Shown: piece by piece, positions 42,244 through 51,008 of the stretch
Layout of the letters: each line of letters starts with the position of its first letter
How positions within the stretch are numbered: the stretch's first letter is position 1
NCBI RefSeq assembly: GCF_000718135.1
Contig: NZ_JOEM01000001.1
Span: forward strand, 186,001-250,000
Reading direction: 5' to 3'
DNA from: Streptomyces cyaneofuscatus
Lineage (GTDB): Bacteria > Actinomycetota > Actinomycetes > Streptomycetales > Streptomycetaceae
Length of the DNA: 64,000 nucleotides
Program-made: the position numbers and the translations under genes
Notes under the pieces: model-generated
The model's database searches: none
The model's input: only the letters and a program-made list of their open reading frames with translations
Told to the model about the DNA's origin: nothing

Positions 42244-43211
42244 GCGCCCGCCTCCGATGCGGAATCCGGCCCGGCGCCCGAAGCGGAACCGGAAGCCCCG
42301 TCCCGTACGGCATCCGGCCCCGCCTCCGGCAACCCCGCGAACAGGTCGTCCTCCCGCACTCCCCCGCCGGCCCCCGGGACGCCCCGCACCAGCTGGTAGC
42401 ACTCCGCCGTCAGCAGCGGCTGGCCCAGGTCGTTGGAGAGGGCGAAGAAGGCGTCCTCGCCGTCCACCGCGATCTGGGTCGCGTGGGCGCGCATCGCCGC
42501 CGCCTTCGCCGCGGCGTACGCCGAGCCGTCGATCTCCGCGGTGATCTCGTCGCCGTCGACCACGCCCGGGACGTCGTCCACCGCCGCGATGCCCGGGAAG
42601 GTGTCCGGTGCCGTGGTGCGCAGGTGGTCGAAGGCGGCCTCCAGGACGGTCCGCTCCACCCGGTTCCAGTAGATCTTGGCGATGGTGTGCGGGGCGCCGG
42701 TCCCGTACGCCGGGTCGGCGGCCAGGTCGGCGGCGCGCATCGCGACCCGGTGGGCCTGGATGTGGTCGGGGTGGCCGTAGCCGCCGTCGGGGTCGTAGGT
42801 GACCAGGACCTGGGGGCGGACCTCCCGGATGACCTCCACGAGGGGGGCGGCCGCCTCGTCCACCGGGGTGGCCCAGAAGGCGCCGGGGCGCTCGTTCTGC
42901 TCGGTGCCCATCATCCCGGAGTCCCGGAACCGGCCCGCGCCGCCGAGGAAGCGGTGGTCGGTGACGCCGAGCTCCTTCATCGCCGCCGCCAGCTCGCCCA
43001 CGCGGTGGGGGCCGAGGACGTCGTCGCGGTCGGCGGCGAGGTGGGCGAGGGCGGGCGGGATGACCTCGCCCTCCTCGCCCAGCGTGCACGTCACCAGCGT
43101 GACGTGGGCGCCCTCGGCCGCGTACCTGGCCATGGTGGCGCCGTTGTTGATCGACTCGTCGTCCGGGTGCGCGTGCACCAGCAGCAGACGGCGGGCGGGG
43201 AGGTCCTTCAT
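42240..43211 (-). CDS. mshB: Mycothiol biosynthesis deacetylase MshB
   Basis: About 323 residues from the ATG at 43211 ([20 protein letters not shown]). The LmbE-like metal site is present: AHPDDE at 14-19 (His15, Asp18) and the late His in [11 protein letters not shown], with Asp17 as general base. MshB removes acetyl from GlcNAc-Ins to give GlcN-Ins, the third step of mycothiol synthesis. The start is chosen because TAGGGT lies exactly 7 nt upstream on the minus strand, implying a leaderless mRNA; an earlier GTG (43220) would overlap that hexamer. The last 35 residues are Gly/Ser-rich. It is coupled to DUF6113. Confidence 0.93.
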   Translation of the reverse strand: MKDLPARRLLLVHAHPDDESINNGATMARYAAEGAHVTLVTCTLGEEGEVIPPALAHLAADRDDVLGPHRVGELAAAMKELGVTDHRFLGGAGRFRDSGMMGTEQNERPGAFWATPVDEAAAPLVEVIREVRPQVLVTYDPDGGYGHPDHIQAHRVAMRAADLAADPAYGTGAPHTIAKIYWNRVERTVLEAAFDHLRTTAPDTFPGIAAVDDVPGVVDGDEITAEIDGSAYAAAKAAAMRAHATQIAVDGEDAFFALSNDLGQPLLTAECYQLVRGVPGAGGGVREDDLFAGLPEAGPDAVRDGASGSASGAGPDSASEAGA

Positions 43212-43218
43212 GGGGACC

Positions 43219-43224
43219 ACCCTA
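43219..43224 (-). promoter_or_regulatory. -10 hexamer TAGGGT of mshB, leaderless
   Basis: Minus-strand TAGGGT, then GGTCCCC, then ATG. The 7-nt spacing is the same as at dapE. Confidence 0.5.
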
Positions 43225-43330
43225 CGAGCCCGGCGGACCCCGGTGTCCCCCGCTCCCCGCCGACCGCGTCAACGGCGGGCGTACCGGGCCGGAAAGCGGG
43301 TACAAGCGGTCGGAAGGCGCGCACACACGG

Positions 43331-43525
43331 TCAGAACTTGATGCTCCCGATCATCCCCGCCACGTTGGACGTCAGGTCCGAGATGGTCGGCGCCACGGAC
43401 GAACTCGCGATGTAGAACCCCAGCAGCATGCAGACCACCGCGTGTCCGCCCTTCAGTCCGGATTTCCGGATCAGCAGGAAGACGATGATCGCCAGCAGCA
43501 CCACCGCCGAAATCGAGAGCGCCAC
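43331..43525 (-). CDS. Small conserved membrane protein (64 aa)
   Basis: 64 residues from a GTG with a strong GGAGGT at 43531-43536. Sequence features are a first helix LSISAVVLLAIIVFLLI, a basic turn RKSGLKGGHA, and a second hydrophobic segment VVCMLLGFYIASSSVAPTI. The end is SDLTSNVAGMIGSIKF. Similar two-helix proteins are common in Streptomyces chromosomes and integrative elements (memory); the function is unknown. An inverted repeat with a TATGAT -10 lies 80-100 bp upstream. Confidence 0.72.
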   Translation of the reverse strand: MALSISAVVLLAIIVFLLIRKSGLKGGHAVVCMLLGFYIASSSVAPTISDLTSNVAGMIGSIKF

Positions 43526-43605
43526 GGCGGTTCACCTCCATCAGTACGGTCGGGACGGGGACACGGGGATATCCAGAGCCGATGGGTTCTTACCCACCGA
43601 GCGCT

Positions 43606-43624
43606 ACGGATCATAACTATCCGT
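43606..43624 (-). promoter_or_regulatory. Inverted repeat ACGGAT-N7-ATCCGT containing a -10-like TATGAT
   Basis: Perfect 6-bp arms; on the minus strand the centre reads AGTTATG and continues into ATCCGT, giving TATGAT. It lies about 80 bp before the small membrane protein and could be an operator overlapping its promoter. Confidence 0.35.
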
Positions 43625-43687
43625 GCCAACGCATTGATCGGGGCACAGCAGCACGAGGGGCGCACGGACCGCTGCGCGAGGCTAAGA

Positions 43688-43841
43688 CCGACCGGCAAAT
43701 GGAGGGTGGGAGAAGGAGCGGGGCTGGGTGCGTGCAGCTGCAAGGCGGAGGATTGAGGCATGGCGGAGCCATGGTGATTGACGACAACGCCGCAGATGCG
43801 CGTGCCCAGCCCCGCGACGCCGCCCTCCATTTGCCGGTCGG
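43688..43841. mobile_element. MITE-like element with 19-bp terminal inverted repeats (154 bp)
   Basis: CCGACCGGCAAATGGAGGG (43688-43706) recurs exactly inverted at 43823-43841. A second internal inverted pair, GCGGGGCTGGG (43718-43728) with CCCAGCCCCGC (43805-43815), nests inside. GCTAAG stands just outside both ends as a direct repeat (43681-43686 and 43842-43847), like a target duplication. No ORF lies inside. It could instead be a large structured leader or regulatory hairpin of the S9 peptidase gene. Confidence 0.5.
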
Positions 43842-43843
43842 GC

Positions 43844-43849
43844 TAAGTT
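43844..43849 (+). promoter_or_regulatory. -10 hexamer TAAGTT, leaderless start of the S9 peptidase
   Basis: TAAGTT ends 7 nt before the ATG at 43857. It overlaps the right GCTAAG repeat, so the -35 zone falls within the MITE-like element. Confidence 0.5.
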
Positions 43850-43856
43850 CGGGGCC

Positions 43857-45983
43857 ATGACCTCACCGAAGCTGTCCTTTCCCCGCCAGCACGCACGGAC
43901 CCAGCGGTTCACTCTCGGCGCACCGCGCGCCTTCACCGTCTCACCGGATGAGACGCGGGTGATCTTCCTGCGCTCGACCTCGGGCACCGACCGGACCAAC
44001 CGGCTGTGGGTGCTCGATCCGGCCTCCGGCGAGGAGCGGCTGGTCGCCGATCCGGAGGCGCTGCTGGGCGGTTCGGCTGAGCGGCTGTCGCCGCAGGAGC
44101 GGGCCCGGCGCGAGCGGACCCGTGAGGGGTCGGCCGGAATCGTGTCCTACGCGGTGGACGCGGCGGCCGAGCTGGCCGCGTTCGCCCTGTCCGGAAAGGT
44201 GTACGTGGCCGAGCTGCGGGCCGGTACGGCGCGGGCGCTGCCGGTGCCGGGTCCGGTGATCGACCCGCGGCCCTCCCCCGACGGGCGCCTCATCGCGTAC
44301 GTCTCCAAGGGCGCGCTGCGGGTCGTGGGCGCCGAGGGCGAGGACGACCGGGCGCTGGCGGAGCCGGAGGACCCTCATGTCACCTACGGTCTGGCCGAGT
44401 TCATCGCCGCCGAGGAGATGCACCGCTTCCGGGGCTTCTGGTGGTCGCCGGAGTCGGACCGGCTGCTGGTGGCGCGGGCCGATGACAGCCCCGTACAGCG
44501 GTGGTTCATCGCCGATCCCGCGCACCCGGAGCGCAAGCCGGCCGAGGTGGCCTATCCGGCGGCCGGGACGCCCAACGCCGAGGTGCGGCTCTTCGTGACG
44601 GACCTGGAGGGGGCCCGTACGGAGGTGGTCTGGGACCGGGCGGCATTCCCGTACCTGGCGCAGGTGCACTGGTCCTCCGCGGGCGCTCCGCTGCTGCTCG
44701 TGCAGGCCCGTGACCAGCGCAGCCAGCGGTATCTGGCGGTGGACCCGGAGTCCGGTGAGACCCGGATCGTCCATGTCGACGAGGACCCGGTGTGGCTGGA
44801 TCTGTTCGGCGGGGTGCCCGCGTGGGCGCCGGACGGGCGGCTCGTACGGATCGCGGACGAGGGCGGCGCGCGGGTGCTGGCGGTCGGCGACCGGCCGCTG
44901 ACCGGGGCGCAGTTGCACATCCAGGCGGTGCTGGACATCGGTGACTCCGACATCCTCGTCTCCGCCGTGGCGGGCGAGGAGGCGGCGGCGCCGGAGACCG
45001 GCGAGAGCCATGTCTACCGGGTCAACGAGCTGGGAATCGAGCGGATTTCCGAAGGGGTGGGTGTGCACTCCGCCGTCCGCTCGGGCGACCTGACCGTACT
45101 GGTCTCGGCCACCCTGGACGAGCCCGGATCGGCCGCCTGGGTCGTCCGGGACGGCAAGCGGCTGGTCCGGATCGCGAGCCACGCCCAGGAGCCGGCGATC
45201 GCTCCGCGGGTCACGCTCACCGAGGGGGGCGCACGGCGGATTCCGTGCGCCGTGCTGCTTCCGTCGGACTATCAGGAATCGGACGGTCCGCTTCCGGTCC
45301 TGATGGATCCGTACGGTGGACCGCACGGCCGCCGGGTGGTCGCCGCCCACAACGCGCACCTCACCTCGCAGTGGTTCGCCGACCAGGGCTTCGCGGTGAT
45401 CGTGGCGGACGGGCGCGGCGCGCCGGGCCGTTCGCCCGCCTGGGAGAAGGCCGTACGGGACAACCTGGTGCTGACCATGGAGGACCAGGTCGAGGCGTTG
45501 CACGGGCTGGCGGACCGGTTCCCGCTCGACCTGTCCCGGGTGGCGATCCGCGGCTGGTCCTTCGGCGGCTATCTGGCGGGGCTCGCCGTGCTGCGGCGGC
45601 CCGACGTCTTCCACGCGGCGGTCGTGGGGGCTCCGGTGACGGACCAGCGGCTCTACGACACCCACTACACCGAGCGCTATCTCGGCGACCCGGCCCAGCA
45701 GCCCGAGGTGTACGCGTACAACTCGCTGATCACGGACGACGGTCTCTCCGAGGCCGCCGAGCAGGTGCGGCCGATGATGATCGTGCACGGGCTCGCGGAC
45801 GACAACGTGGTGGTCGCGCACGCGCTGCGGCTCTCCTCGGCGCTGCTGGCGGCCGGACGGCCGCACGAGGTGCTGCCGCTGAGCGGGGTGACGCACATGA
45901 CGCCCCAGGAGCAGGTGGCGGAGAACCTGCTGCTGCTCCAGGTGGACTTCCTCAAGCGGTCGCTGGGGCTGACCGGCGCCTGA
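43857..45983 (+). CDS. S9 family peptidase (dipeptidyl-peptidase IV-like)
   Basis: 708 residues. An N-terminal beta-propeller region (about 1-430) includes IDPRPSPDGRLIAYVSKGAL, MHRFRGFWWSPESDRLLVAR and WAPDGRLVRIADEG. The alpha/beta-hydrolase domain has MDPYGGPHGRRVV, VADGRGAPGRSPAWEKA, the nucleophile Ser in RGWSFGGYLAG, the Asp in HGLADDNV, and the His in GVTHMTPQEQ. No signal peptide is seen, so it should act in the cytoplasm on short peptides, often X-Pro. The promoter lies at the edge of the MITE-like repeat, and a strong terminator follows. Confidence 0.92.
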   Translation: MTSPKLSFPRQHARTQRFTLGAPRAFTVSPDETRVIFLRSTSGTDRTNRLWVLDPASGEERLVADPEALLGGSAERLSPQERARRERTREGSAGIVSYAVDAAAELAAFALSGKVYVAELRAGTARALPVPGPVIDPRPSPDGRLIAYVSKGALRVVGAEGEDDRALAEPEDPHVTYGLAEFIAAEEMHRFRGFWWSPESDRLLVARADDSPVQRWFIADPAHPERKPAEVAYPAAGTPNAEVRLFVTDLEGARTEVVWDRAAFPYLAQVHWSSAGAPLLLVQARDQRSQRYLAVDPESGETRIVHVDEDPVWLDLFGGVPAWAPDGRLVRIADEGGARVLAVGDRPLTGAQLHIQAVLDIGDSDILVSAVAGEEAAAPETGESHVYRVNELGIERISEGVGVHSAVRSGDLTVLVSATLDEPGSAAWVVRDGKRLVRIASHAQEPAIAPRVTLTEGGARRIPCAVLLPSDYQESDGPLPVLMDPYGGPHGRRVVAAHNAHLTSQWFADQGFAVIVADGRGAPGRSPAWEKAVRDNLVLTMEDQVEALHGLADRFPLDLSRVAIRGWSFGGYLAGLAVLRRPDVFHAAVVGAPVTDQRLYDTHYTERYLGDPAQQPEVYAYNSLITDDGLSEAAEQVRPMMIVHGLADDNVVVAHALRLSSALLAAGRPHEVLPLSGVTHMTPQEQVAENLLLLQVDFLKRSLGLTGA

Positions 45984-45990
45984 GACCCCA

Positions 45991-46025
45991 ACCGGCCGGG
46001 GCGACAAGACGACGCCCCGGCCGGT
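45991..46025 (+). terminator. Terminator of the S9 peptidase gene
   Basis: ACCGGCCGGGGCG (45991-46003) pairs perfectly with CGCCCCGGCCGGT (46013-46025) around a 9-nt loop, 8 bp after the stop. Confidence 0.85.
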
Positions 46026-46188
46026 CCACGGCACCCGCACGGCCGTACGTTGTCCAGCATGCGGCGTCCGTATATCGGTGTGACGACGGTCAAGTTGCCT
46101 GCCTGTTAACGGATCCGGCGGTGGTTCGGGGCGTGCCGGGCGATAGGTTTCTGCACTGATCACCACATCACCCGCACGGGGGAACACC

Positions 46189-46662
46189 TTGACCAGGAAC
46201 ATCCATGGGCCGCTGCGCCTCGCCGCCGCCCTGACCGCCTGTACGGCCCTCCTCGCCGGCTGCGGTGGCGGCGGCTACAACCTCTCCACACCTCCCTTCT
46301 CGGGCAGTCCGGCGTGCGACACGCTCACCGGCGAACTCCCCGCCCAGTTGGGCGGCTTCGACCTGGAGAGATCGGATGTGACCGGCGCCGCCGCCTGGGG
46401 GGACGGCGACGTCATCGTCTACTGCGGGATGCCCGAGCCCGAGGCCGGTGGTGACTGCTTCGACGAGGGCGGCGTCGACTGGGTCGCCCAGCCGCCGGCG
46501 GACGACCGGACCGCGAAGATGTTCTCCACCCAGGGCCGCGACCCCGCCGTCCAGGTCCGGCTCCGCAACGAGACCACCGACGCCTCGGCCGTGCTCTCGG
46601 CGCTCGGCCCGGCCGTGAAGTCCATCGAGGTCCGCGAGCCCTGCGCCGCCGCCGAGAGCTGA
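46189..46662 (+). CDS. DUF3515-like lipoprotein
   Basis: 157 residues from a TTG with GGGGGAAC upstream. The signal segment LRLAAALTACTALLAGCGGGG carries the lipobox LAGC, so the protein is lipid-anchored outside. The body PACDTLTGELPAQLGGF, AAAWGDGDVIVYCGMPEP and DCFDEGGVDWV fits DUF3515, an actinobacterial family of unknown function. A TAGGTT -10 element lies near 46144. It is convergent with the opp operon. Confidence 0.75.
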   Translation: MTRNIHGPLRLAAALTACTALLAGCGGGGYNLSTPPFSGSPACDTLTGELPAQLGGFDLERSDVTGAAAWGDGDVIVYCGMPEPEAGGDCFDEGGVDWVAQPPADDRTAKMFSTQGRDPAVQVRLRNETTDASAVLSALGPAVKSIEVREPCAAAES

Positions 46663-46704
46663 TCCCGGAGACCCCGGAGAGCAAGCGGGCCCGGGGGCCG
46701 CGCC

Positions 46705-48030
46705 TCAGACCTTCCGCGGCCCCTCCGGCCCGCCCAGGCCCTCCCCGGGCCCGCCCAGGCCCTTTCCAGGCCCACCCGCGCCCGGCCCGGCCCCGCCCGG
46801 CTCCTCCCCCGTCTTACCCACGTCCGGCCCCGGCTCCCCCACGTCCTCCACCCGCCGGCCACGCGTCGTCGTCCCGGGCGCCTCGACATCCGGCCCCTGG
46901 GTACGTCCCGGCGTCCCCAGCTCGCCCTCCTGCGGCACCACCTGCTTCTCCTCCGCGAAGTGGCACGCCGAGTCGTGCCGGGCCGGGGTGTCCACCAGCC
47001 GGAACTCCGCCGGGACCGCCAGCAGCGGCACCTCCAGCTCGCACCGCTCCTGCGCCTTCCAGCAGCGGGTCCGGAAGCGGCAGCCCGACGGGATGTTGGC
47101 GGGTGAGGGCACATCGCCGTGCAGGATGATCCGCTCCCGGTGCGCGCGGGCCTCCGGGTCCGGGACCGGGACGGCGGAGAGCAGCGCCTGCGTGTACGGG
47201 TGGGTCGGGTGGTCGTAGATCTCCGCGTCGGAGCCGATCTCCACGATCCGGCCGAGGTACATCACGCCGACCCGGTCGGAGATGTGCCGGACGATGGAGA
47301 GGTCGTGGGCGATGAAGACGAAGCTCAGGCTGAACTCCGCCTGGAGCCGGTCCAGCAGGTTGACGACCTGGGCCTGTACGGAGACGTCGAGTGCCGAGAC
47401 CGGTTCGTCGGCGACGATGATCTCCGGGTTGAGCGCGAGGCCGCGGGCGATCCCGATGCGCTGGCGCTGGCCGCCGGAGAACTGGTGCGGGTACCGGTTG
47501 ATGTACTCCGGGTTGAGCCCGACGACGTCCAGCAGGTCCTGCACCCGCTGCCGGCGGCTGCCCTTGGGAGCGACCTCGGGGTGGATCTCGTACGGCTCCC
47601 CGATGATGTCGCCGACCGTCATGCGCGGGTTCAGCGAGGTGTAGGGGTCCTGGAACACCATCTGGATGTTGCGGCGTACGGCCTTCAGGGCCCGGCCGGA
47701 GAGCTTCGCGATGTCCTCGCCCTTGTAGCGGATGGCCCCGGCGGTGGGCCTCTCCAGGTGGACGAGCATGCGCGCGACCGTGGACTTGCCGCAGCCGGAC
47801 TCGCCCACGATGCCGAGCGTCTCGCCCGCGTGCAGGTCGAAGTCGACGCCGTCGACGGCCCGGACCGCGCCGACCTGCTTCTTGAAGAGGATGCCCTGGG
47901 TCAGCGGGTAGTGCTTGGCGAGATCCCGCACTTCGAGGATCGGCTCGCCCTCGACGTACGGCCGTGTGCCCTCCCCCGCCTTGGACAGCAGGGTCGAGCC
48001 GGCCGCGTTCCCCGTCCGGTCAGCGTCCAT
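46705..48030 (-). CDS. Oligopeptide ABC transporter ATPase (OppF-type) with Gly/Pro-rich tail
   Basis: 441 residues from the ATG at 48030. Walker [11 protein letters not shown]-loop [16 protein letters not shown], signature [10 protein letters not shown], Walker [16 protein letters not shown] and H-loop FIAHD are intact. The OppF C-terminal extension follows with the Cys-rich [14 protein letters not shown], a 4Fe-4S-type motif seen in Opp ATPases. The last roughly 80 residues are an unusual [18 protein letters not shown] repeat tail, probably disordered. It overlaps oppD by 11 bp. From memory the locus equals S. coelicolor SCO5117-5121. Confidence 0.88.
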   Translation of the reverse strand: MDADRTGNAAGSTLLSKAGEGTRPYVEGEPILEVRDLAKHYPLTQGILFKKQVGAVRAVDGVDFDLHAGETLGIVGESGCGKSTVARMLVHLERPTAGAIRYKGEDIAKLSGRALKAVRRNIQMVFQDPYTSLNPRMTVGDIIGEPYEIHPEVAPKGSRRQRVQDLLDVVGLNPEYINRYPHQFSGGQRQRIGIARGLALNPEIIVADEPVSALDVSVQAQVVNLLDRLQAEFSLSFVFIAHDLSIVRHISDRVGVMYLGRIVEIGSDAEIYDHPTHPYTQALLSAVPVPDPEARAHRERIILHGDVPSPANIPSGCRFRTRCWKAQERCELEVPLLAVPAEFRLVDTPARHDSACHFAEEKQVVPQEGELGTPGRTQGPDVEAPGTTTRGRRVEDVGEPGPDVGKTGEEPGGAGPGAGGPGKGLGGPGEGLGGPEGPRKV

Positions 48031-48997
48031 CGAGCGTCTCCTTCCAGAAGTGGCAGGCGCTCCGGCGCTGTTCGTCCACCTCGTAGAGCGGCGGCACATC
48101 GGTGCGGCACACGTCCTGCGCCATCGGGCAGCGGGGGTTGAACGCGCAGCCGGGCGGGATGTGCAGCAGGTTGGGCGGCAGGCCCTTGATCGCGTACAGC
48201 TCCTGCCCCTTCTGGTCCAGGCGCGGGATCGACTGGAGGAGGCCCTTGGTGTACGGGTGGGCGGGCGCCTTGTAGATCTCGTGGACGGGGGCGGTCTCCA
48301 CGATCCGGCCCGCGTACATCACCGCGATCTTGTCGGCGACGTCCGCGACGACGCCGAGGTCGTGGGTGATCAGGATGAGGCCCATGTTCAGCTCGCGCTG
48401 GAGCTCGGCGAGCAGGTCCATGACCTGGGCCTGGACGGTGACGTCGAGGGCGGTGGTGGGCTCGTCCGCGATGATCAGGGACGGCTCCAGGGCCAGCGCC
48501 ATGGCGATCATGATGCGCTGGCGCATACCGCCGGAGAACTGGTGGGGATACTGGCCGACCCGCTCCTTCGCCGCCGGGATGCGCACCCGGTCCATCAGCT
48601 CGACCGACTTGGCCCGGGCGTCCTTGCGGGACATCCCGCGGTGGACGACGTACATCTCGCCGAGCTGTTCGCCCACGGTGAGGACCGGGTTCAGCGAGGA
48701 GAGCGCATCCTGGAAGATCATGGCCATCTCCTGGCCGCGGATCTTGCGCCGCTCCTCCCCCTTGAGCTTCAGCAGGTCCTGGCCCTTGAAGACGATCTCG
48801 CCGCCGGAGATCTTCCCGGGCGGCATGTCGAGGATGCCCATGACGGCCTGGGCGGTGACGGACTTGCCGGAGCCGGACTCGCCGAGGACGGCGAGCGTCT
48901 CACCCTCGGCCACCGAGTAGTTGACCCCGTTGACGGCCTTGGCCACACCCTCGCGGGTGTGGAACTCCACGTGCAGATCGCGCACTTCGAGCAACAT
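48020..48997 (-). CDS. Oligopeptide ABC transporter ATPase (OppD-type)
   Basis: 325 residues. Walker [11 protein letters not shown]-loop [14 protein letters not shown], signature [10 protein letters not shown], Walker [16 protein letters not shown]-loop [10 protein letters not shown]. The C-terminal [14 protein letters not shown] adds the cysteine motif of OppD. With OppF it should power peptide uptake. It overlaps the oppF start by 11 bp and lies 13 bp after oppC, so the two are translationally linked. Confidence 0.9.
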   Translation of the reverse strand: MLLEVRDLHVEFHTREGVAKAVNGVNYSVAEGETLAVLGESGSGKSVTAQAVMGILDMPPGKISGGEIVFKGQDLLKLKGEERRKIRGQEMAMIFQDALSSLNPVLTVGEQLGEMYVVHRGMSRKDARAKSVELMDRVRIPAAKERVGQYPHQFSGGMRQRIMIAMALALEPSLIIADEPTTALDVTVQAQVMDLLAELQRELNMGLILITHDLGVVADVADKIAVMYAGRIVETAPVHEIYKAPAHPYTKGLLQSIPRLDQKGQELYAIKGLPPNLLHIPPGCAFNPRCPMAQDVCRTDVPPLYEVDEQRRSACHFWKETLDGR

Positions 48998-49010
48998 GGC
49001 AACCGGCTCC

Positions 49011-49988
49011 TCAGCGCAGCTTGGGGTCGAGGGCGTCGCGCACCGCGTCGCCGAGCATGATGAAGGCGAGCACGGTGATCGCCAGCGCCCCGGCGGGCCA
49101 GAGCAGCATGTGCGGGGCGTTGCGGATGTAGTTGGCGGCGGCGGAGATGTCGATGCCCCAGGAGACGGCCGGGTCCTTCAGGCCGACCCCGAGGAAGGAC
49201 AGGGTCGCCTCCAGCGAGATGTACGTACCGAGCGCGATGGTCGCCACGACGATGACGGGCGCGATGGCGTTCGGGGTGATGTGGCGCAGCAGCATCCGGG
49301 AGTTGGAGGCGCCGAGCGCGCGGGCCGCCTGGACGTAGTCGTTCTGTTTGGCGGTGATCACCGAGCCGCGGGCGATACGGGCGATCTGCGGCCAGCCGAG
49401 CAGGATGATGAAGCCGACGACGGGCCAGACGGTGGAGCTGGTGACGACGGAGAGGAAGACCAGGCCGCCGAGGACGACGGGGATGCCGAAGAAGACGTCG
49501 GTGAGGCGGGAGAGGATCGAGTCCCACCAGCCGCCGAAGAAGCCCGCGAGCCCGCCGAGCAGGGAGCCGAGGAGGGCGACGCCGAGGGTGGCGCAGACGC
49601 CGACGGTGACCGAGGTGCGGGTGCCGTAGACGACCCGGGTGTAGACGTCGCGGCCCTGCGGGTCGAAGCCGAAGGGGTGGCCGGGCTCGGAGCCCTTCTG
49701 GGCGTCGTCCAGGTTGGCCTGGAGCGGGTCGCCGCTCGCGATCAGCGAGGGCCAGATCGAGATGATCACCAGGAAGAGGATGACCAGCGAGGAGATGATG
49801 AAGACGGGGTTGCGCCGCAGGTCGCGCCAGGCGTCCGACCAGAGGCTGCGCGGTTTTCCGGCCGGTCCGGTGCCCTCGGGCCCGCCCGGGGTCTTCTCCA
49901 GGCTGGTGCCCTCCTCCATGGCGAGGTCCGTCGCGCCGCCGGCGCCCGCCTGGGAGATCGCTTCGTCCGGGGTCTGCGGCTCAGGCAT
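49011..49988 (-). CDS. Oligopeptide ABC transporter permease (OppC-type)
   Basis: 325 residues. A charged N-terminal cytoplasmic extension of about 55 residues precedes the first helix (PVFIISSLVILFLVIISIW). The permease signature lies in YVQAARALGASNSRMLLRHITPNAIAPVIV (EAA loop), and the end ALDPKLR is typical. It overlaps the oppB stop by 8 bp. Confidence 0.9.
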   Translation of the reverse strand: MPEPQTPDEAISQAGAGGATDLAMEEGTSLEKTPGGPEGTGPAGKPRSLWSDAWRDLRRNPVFIISSLVILFLVIISIWPSLIASGDPLQANLDDAQKGSEPGHPFGFDPQGRDVYTRVVYGTRTSVTVGVCATLGVALLGSLLGGLAGFFGGWWDSILSRLTDVFFGIPVVLGGLVFLSVVTSSTVWPVVGFIILLGWPQIARIARGSVITAKQNDYVQAARALGASNSRMLLRHITPNAIAPVIVVATIALGTYISLEATLSFLGVGLKDPAVSWGIDISAAANYIRNAPHMLLWPAGALAITVLAFIMLGDAVRDALDPKLR

Positions 49989-50904
49989 AGCGGATCCTCG
50001 GGTCGAGTACGGCGTACAGGAGGTCGACGATCAGGTTGGCCGCCAGGAAGACGAGGACCAGGATGGTGACGAACCCGACGACGGTCTGGGAGTTCTGGCG
50101 CAGGATGCCCTGGTAGAGCTGGTAGCCGACCCCGTGAATGTTGAAGATCCGCTCGGTGACGATGGCTCCGCCCATCAGGGCGCCCACGTCCGTACCGATG
50201 AAGGTGACGACGGGGATCAGGGAGTTGCGCAGCAGGTGGCGGACGACGACCCGGCGCCGGGGCAGGCCCTTGGCGACGGCGGTGCGTACGTAGTCGGCGC
50301 GGGCGTTCTCGGCGATCGAGGTCCGGGTGAGCCGGGTGACGTAGGCGAGTGAGACCGAGGCGAGGACGAGGCCGGGGACGAGGAGTTCGTCGAAGGTGGG
50401 GTCCGGGGAGACCGAGGGCTTGATGATGCCCCACTTGACGCCGAGGAGGAGCTGGAGCAGCAGGCCGGTGACGAAGGTCGGGACGGCGATGACGACCAGG
50501 GTCAGGATGAGGACCGTGGTGTCGACGGGGCGGCCGCGCCGCAGGCCGGTGACGACGCCGAGGCTGATGCCGATGACGATCTCGAAGACGATCGCGACGA
50601 TGGTGAGCCGGATCGTGATGGGGAAGGCGGTGGCCATCAGCTCGGTGACCTTCTGCCCGTTGAACGCGGTGCCGAAGTCGCCGGTGAACAGGTTCCCCAT
50701 GTAGGTGAGGTATTGCTGCCAGACCGGCTTGTCGAGGCCGAACTCGGAGCGCAGCTGGGCGGCGGTGGCCGGATCGCACTGGCGGTCGCCGCAGAGGCCC
50801 GCGATGGGGTCGCCCATCACGTTCACCATGAGGAAGATCAGCAGCGTGGTGCCGAAGAAGACGGGGATCATCTGCAGCAGCCGCCGGATCACATAACGTC
50901 CCAT
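49981..50904 (-). CDS. Oligopeptide ABC transporter permease (OppB-type)
   Basis: 307 residues beginning MGRYVIRRLLQMIPVFFGTTLLIFLMV, the classical OppB start. A periplasmic loop holding the paired cysteines CGDRQCDPATAAQ, the EAA loop YVRTAVAKGLPRRRVVVRHLLRNSLIPVV, and the end DLLYAVLDPRIRYA follow. It lies 104 bp after the binding-protein gene, and a strong hairpin intervenes. Confidence 0.9.
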   Translation of the reverse strand: MGRYVIRRLLQMIPVFFGTTLLIFLMVNVMGDPIAGLCGDRQCDPATAAQLRSEFGLDKPVWQQYLTYMGNLFTGDFGTAFNGQKVTELMATAFPITIRLTIVAIVFEIVIGISLGVVTGLRRGRPVDTTVLILTLVVIAVPTFVTGLLLQLLLGVKWGIIKPSVSPDPTFDELLVPGLVLASVSLAYVTRLTRTSIAENARADYVRTAVAKGLPRRRVVVRHLLRNSLIPVVTFIGTDVGALMGGAIVTERIFNIHGVGYQLYQGILRQNSQTVVGFVTILVLVFLAANLIVDLLYAVLDPRIRYA

Positions 50905-50965
50905 GAGGGGCTCCGGGGGTCGGGGGGTGCCTTGTCGGTCAGGCCGGACGGGCGGATGGGCTTGA

Positions 50966-50994
50966 GGGCCGGGGCGCTTCGAGCGCCCCGGCCC
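50966..50994 (-). terminator. Intercistronic hairpin between oppA and oppB
   Basis: GGGCCGGGGCGCT (50966-50978) pairs perfectly with AGCGCCCCGGCCC (50982-50994) around a 3-nt loop. It follows oppA by 15 bp and may partly stop or stabilise transcripts so that binding protein exceeds permease. Confidence 0.75.
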
Positions 50995-51008
50995 CCTGCC
51001 TCAGCGGG

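Noticed and set aside
43733..43800. A Rho-independent terminator inside the 154-bp inverted repeat
   Set aside because: The flanking genes are divergent, so no transcript should end there; a mobile or regulatory element fits better.
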